From: JAWWPG01 sp037719575
GTDB taxonomy: Bacteria > Actinomycetota > Actinomycetes > Propionibacteriales > Nocardioidaceae
Direction of reading: 5' to 3'
Length of the DNA: 17,034 bases
Assembly: GCA_037719575.1 (NCBI GenBank)
Contig: JBBJMF010000061.1
Location: 1 to 17,034 of the forward strand
Shown piece after piece: positions 15,296-17,034 of the stretch. A program made the translations under genes and the position numbers. The notes below the pieces were generated by a model. That model saw only the letters and a list, made by a program, of their open reading frames with translations, did no database searches and had not been told where the DNA came from. How positions within the stretch are numbered: the stretch's first letter is position 1; the number at the start of each line of letters is the position of its first letter.

Positions 15296-15886
15296 ATGCC
15301 AGAAGGTGCCACCAACCAGTCCCGCGAGCTGCGTACCGCCCTCGACCGGGTCGGCTACTACCCGGCAGAGGTGGCAGCGGCCGTCGAGGACTCGCTCGCC
15401 GGCGAAAGCGTCATCAGCTACGTGATCCATCATGAGCCGACGTTCGACCGCGACGAGATCCGGCGGCACATCACCGTGCTGGTGCTCACCCCACACCGGC
15501 TGCTCATCACGCACACAGACGAGAACCCGCCGGACGACCTGCTGCCGCAGCCACACACGTCGACGTCGACCGAGGCGATCCCGCTCGCCCGCGTCGGCAG
15601 CGTCTCGCTGACCCGGATGGTCGCGCAGCACTCGGGCCACGACCGGCGCAAGGCCGCCCCGGTTGCGGAGGCGGTACTGACCGTGGGGTGGGGCGCGGTG
15701 AGCCGGGTCGACCTCGAGCCTGCCGAGTGCAGCGACCCGGAGTGCGTCGCCGACCACGGCTACACCGGGGCGCTGACCGCGGAGGACTTCTCGCTGCGCA
15801 TCAGCGCGACCGCCGACGGCGACGATGCGGTGCGCCACCTGCTGGGTTTCGCGCGCGCTCTGAGCGCCGCGACCGTGCACCCCTGA
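15296..15886 (+). CDS. DUF5998-family protein of unknown function
   Basis: This 196-residue cytoplasmic protein has no signal peptide or membrane segment. Its pattern is one I associate with the actinobacterial DUF5998 family: ELRTALDRVGYYP near the start, EIRRHITVLVLTPHRLLITHTDE in the middle, then VGWGAVSRVDLEPAECSDPE and CVADHGYTG. Cys145, Cys150 and His154 are spaced like a possible metal site. The ATG at 15296 is preferred because an AGG (15284-15286) lies 9 nt upstream; an ATG at 15287 overlaps the preceding stop and adds three residues. The gene sits 2 nt before the phosphodiesterase-family gene, so the two are surely coupled. No function is known to me; the partner suggests a nucleotide or phosphoester context, which is inference. 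Confidence 0.82.
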   Translation: MPEGATNQSRELRTALDRVGYYPAEVAAAVEDSLAGESVISYVIHHEPTFDRDEIRRHITVLVLTPHRLLITHTDENPPDDLLPQPHTSTSTEAIPLARVGSVSLTRMVAQHSGHDRRKAAPVAEAVLTVGWGAVSRVDLEPAECSDPECVADHGYTGALTAEDFSLRISATADGDDAVRHLLGFARALSAATVHP

Positions 15887-15888
15887 CG

Positions 15889-17028
15889 ATGGTGCTGACG
15901 GACGTCGTCAGCCCGGATTACGGGGCAGGCTCGCTGGCCGACGTCTTGCCCTCCGCGCTGGCCGCGATGGGTGTCGAGGGCTGGCCCAACCTTCTCGACC
16001 TGCCCCGAGCGACGTCGTACGTCGTCCTGCTCGTGGACGGGTTGGGATGGAACCTGCTGCGTCGACACGACTCCGAGGCGCCGTACCTGTCGTCGCTCGT
16101 CGAAGACGGTCGGGCGATCACGTCCGGCGTCCCCTCGACGACCGCGACCAGCCTGACGAGCCTCGGCACCGGGCTCGCGCCTGGAACGCATGGCGTCGTC
16201 GGCTTCACGTCGCGGGTCCCCGGGACGAGCCGACTGCTCGATGCTCTGAAGTGGGACTCGCGGGTGGACCCGCTGGAGTGGCAGCCGTACCCGACGGTGT
16301 TCGAGCGCGCCGCGCGGACCGGGGTGCCGGTGAACGTCGTGAGCCAGCGGATGTTCGAGACGTCCGGACTGACCCGAGCCGGCCAGCGGGGGGCGGCCTA
16401 TCACGGGGCGGACCTGGTCGGCGAGAGGATCTCGTCGACCGTGGCCGCGGCAGGCGAGCCCGGCTCGCTGACCTATGTGTACGACGGGGAGCTGGACTCG
16501 ACCGGGCATCGCCACGGGTGCCGGTCATGGGCCTGGAGATACCAGCTCGCGATGGTCGACGGGCTCGCCCAGACCCTGCGCTCGGCGCTGCCCCGCGACG
16601 CCGGTCTCGTGGTAGTGGCCGACCACGGGATGGTCGACATCGCGATGGAGAGCCGGGTCGATGTCGACCAGGAGCCCGAGCTTCGCCGCGGTGTGAGCCT
16701 GATGGGTGGCGAGGCCCGCTTCCGACACCTGTACTGCGAGTCCGGCGAGGTGAGTGACGTGGTCGCGCGGTGGCGGGACCGCCTCGGTGACCTGGCCATC
16801 GTCGTGGCGCGGGACGACGCCGTCGCTCTCGGCTGGTTCGGCGCGGTCGAGCCGACGGTGCGGCCCCGGCTGGGCGACGTCATCGTCGCGAGCGTGGGCG
16901 AGGTGGCCGTCGTCTCCAGCGAGCGGTTCCGCCATGAGGCCACCCTTGTCGGTCTCCACGGGTCGGTCACCTCCGAGGAGATGCTCGTCCCGCTGCTCCT
17001 GCACCCGCCGCGCAGCCCGGCGATCTGA
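15889..17028 (+). CDS. Type I phosphodiesterase / nucleotide pyrophosphatase (alkaline phosphatase superfamily)
   Basis: This 379-residue enzyme has the full metal and nucleophile set of the nucleotide pyrophosphatase/phosphodiesterase family. Asp50 lies in VVLLVDGLGWN and the nucleophile is Thr85 in VPSTTATS. Asp203 and His207 lie in DGELDSTGHRHG, Asp245-His246 in VVADHGM, and His357 in GLHGS. These should hold two zinc ions and cleave a phosphodiester or phosphoanhydride. No signal peptide or membrane helix is visible, so it appears cytoplasmic. The ATG at 15889 lies 2 nt after the DUF5998 stop without a good ribosome binding site, so its translation probably depends on coupling; a GTG at 15892 is an alternative. 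The gene is complete, ending 6 bp before the window edge. Confidence 0.88.
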   Translation: MVLTDVVSPDYGAGSLADVLPSALAAMGVEGWPNLLDLPRATSYVVLLVDGLGWNLLRRHDSEAPYLSSLVEDGRAITSGVPSTTATSLTSLGTGLAPGTHGVVGFTSRVPGTSRLLDALKWDSRVDPLEWQPYPTVFERAARTGVPVNVVSQRMFETSGLTRAGQRGAAYHGADLVGERISSTVAAAGEPGSLTYVYDGELDSTGHRHGCRSWAWRYQLAMVDGLAQTLRSALPRDAGLVVVADHGMVDIAMESRVDVDQEPELRRGVSLMGGEARFRHLYCESGEVSDVVARWRDRLGDLAIVVARDDAVALGWFGAVEPTVRPRLGDVIVASVGEVAVVSSERFRHEATLVGLHGSVTSEEMLVPLLLHPPRSPAI

Positions 17029-17034
17029 GGCGCT

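Overview
The window is high-GC, gene-dense bacterial DNA. It reads as an actinobacterial chromosome, probably in or near Nocardioidaceae/Propionibacteriales (inferred from gene content and protein style, not from a marker gene). The actinobacterial signs are an LprG-type lipoprotein next to a P55-type exporter, a ParC-type topoisomerase subunit, an N-terminal-GNAT Pat-type enzyme, a DUF5998 protein, frequent GTG starts and candidate leaderless promoters. I saw no rRNA, tRNA, CRISPR array, insertion sequence, phage gene or origin.

Layout. (1) 1-4796, plus strand: an alpha-glucoside/oligosaccharide ABC importer. It has a lipoprotein binding protein (AglE-like), two permeases (AglF-like, AglG-like) with overlapping stop/start codons, and, after an 82-bp spacer with hairpins, a MalK/MsiK/UgpC-type ATPase. 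Its leader carries a 20-bp tandem repeat and a cluster of dyads, one fitting the GntR/FadR operator pattern. No glycosidase or regulator gene lies in the window. (2) 4828-9743, minus strand: parC, then an lprG-like lipoprotein gene, then a 14-helix MFS exporter of the P55 type. The exporter reading frame is broken by an apparent 1-nt deletion near 5531. (3) 9879-10256, plus strand: a small secreted cupredoxin. (4) 10263-12496, minus strand: an acyl-CoA synthetase followed by a DinB/DUF664 protein. (5) 12552-17028, plus strand: a GNAT plus NDP-forming acyl-CoA-synthetase-like protein (Pat type), a DUF5998 protein and a type I phosphodiesterase/alkaline phosphatase-family enzyme, tightly packed.

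How the genes may work together. Region 1 is a complete sugar importer. LprG and P55 homologues act together in lipid export to the cell envelope in mycobacteria, so the frameshift here matters. The divergent acyl-CoA synthetase/Pat pair looks like an enzyme and its lysine acetyltransferase: the synthetase ends in the PK-T-x-SGK motif that Pat enzymes modify. The two genes are only 55 bp apart, and each has a TANNNT -10-like hexamer exactly 6 nt before its start codon, the layout of leaderless transcripts.

I found no clearly new multi-gene system. The best leads are the frameshifted exporter, the Pat/synthetase divergent promoter and the dyad cluster upstream of the sugar importer.
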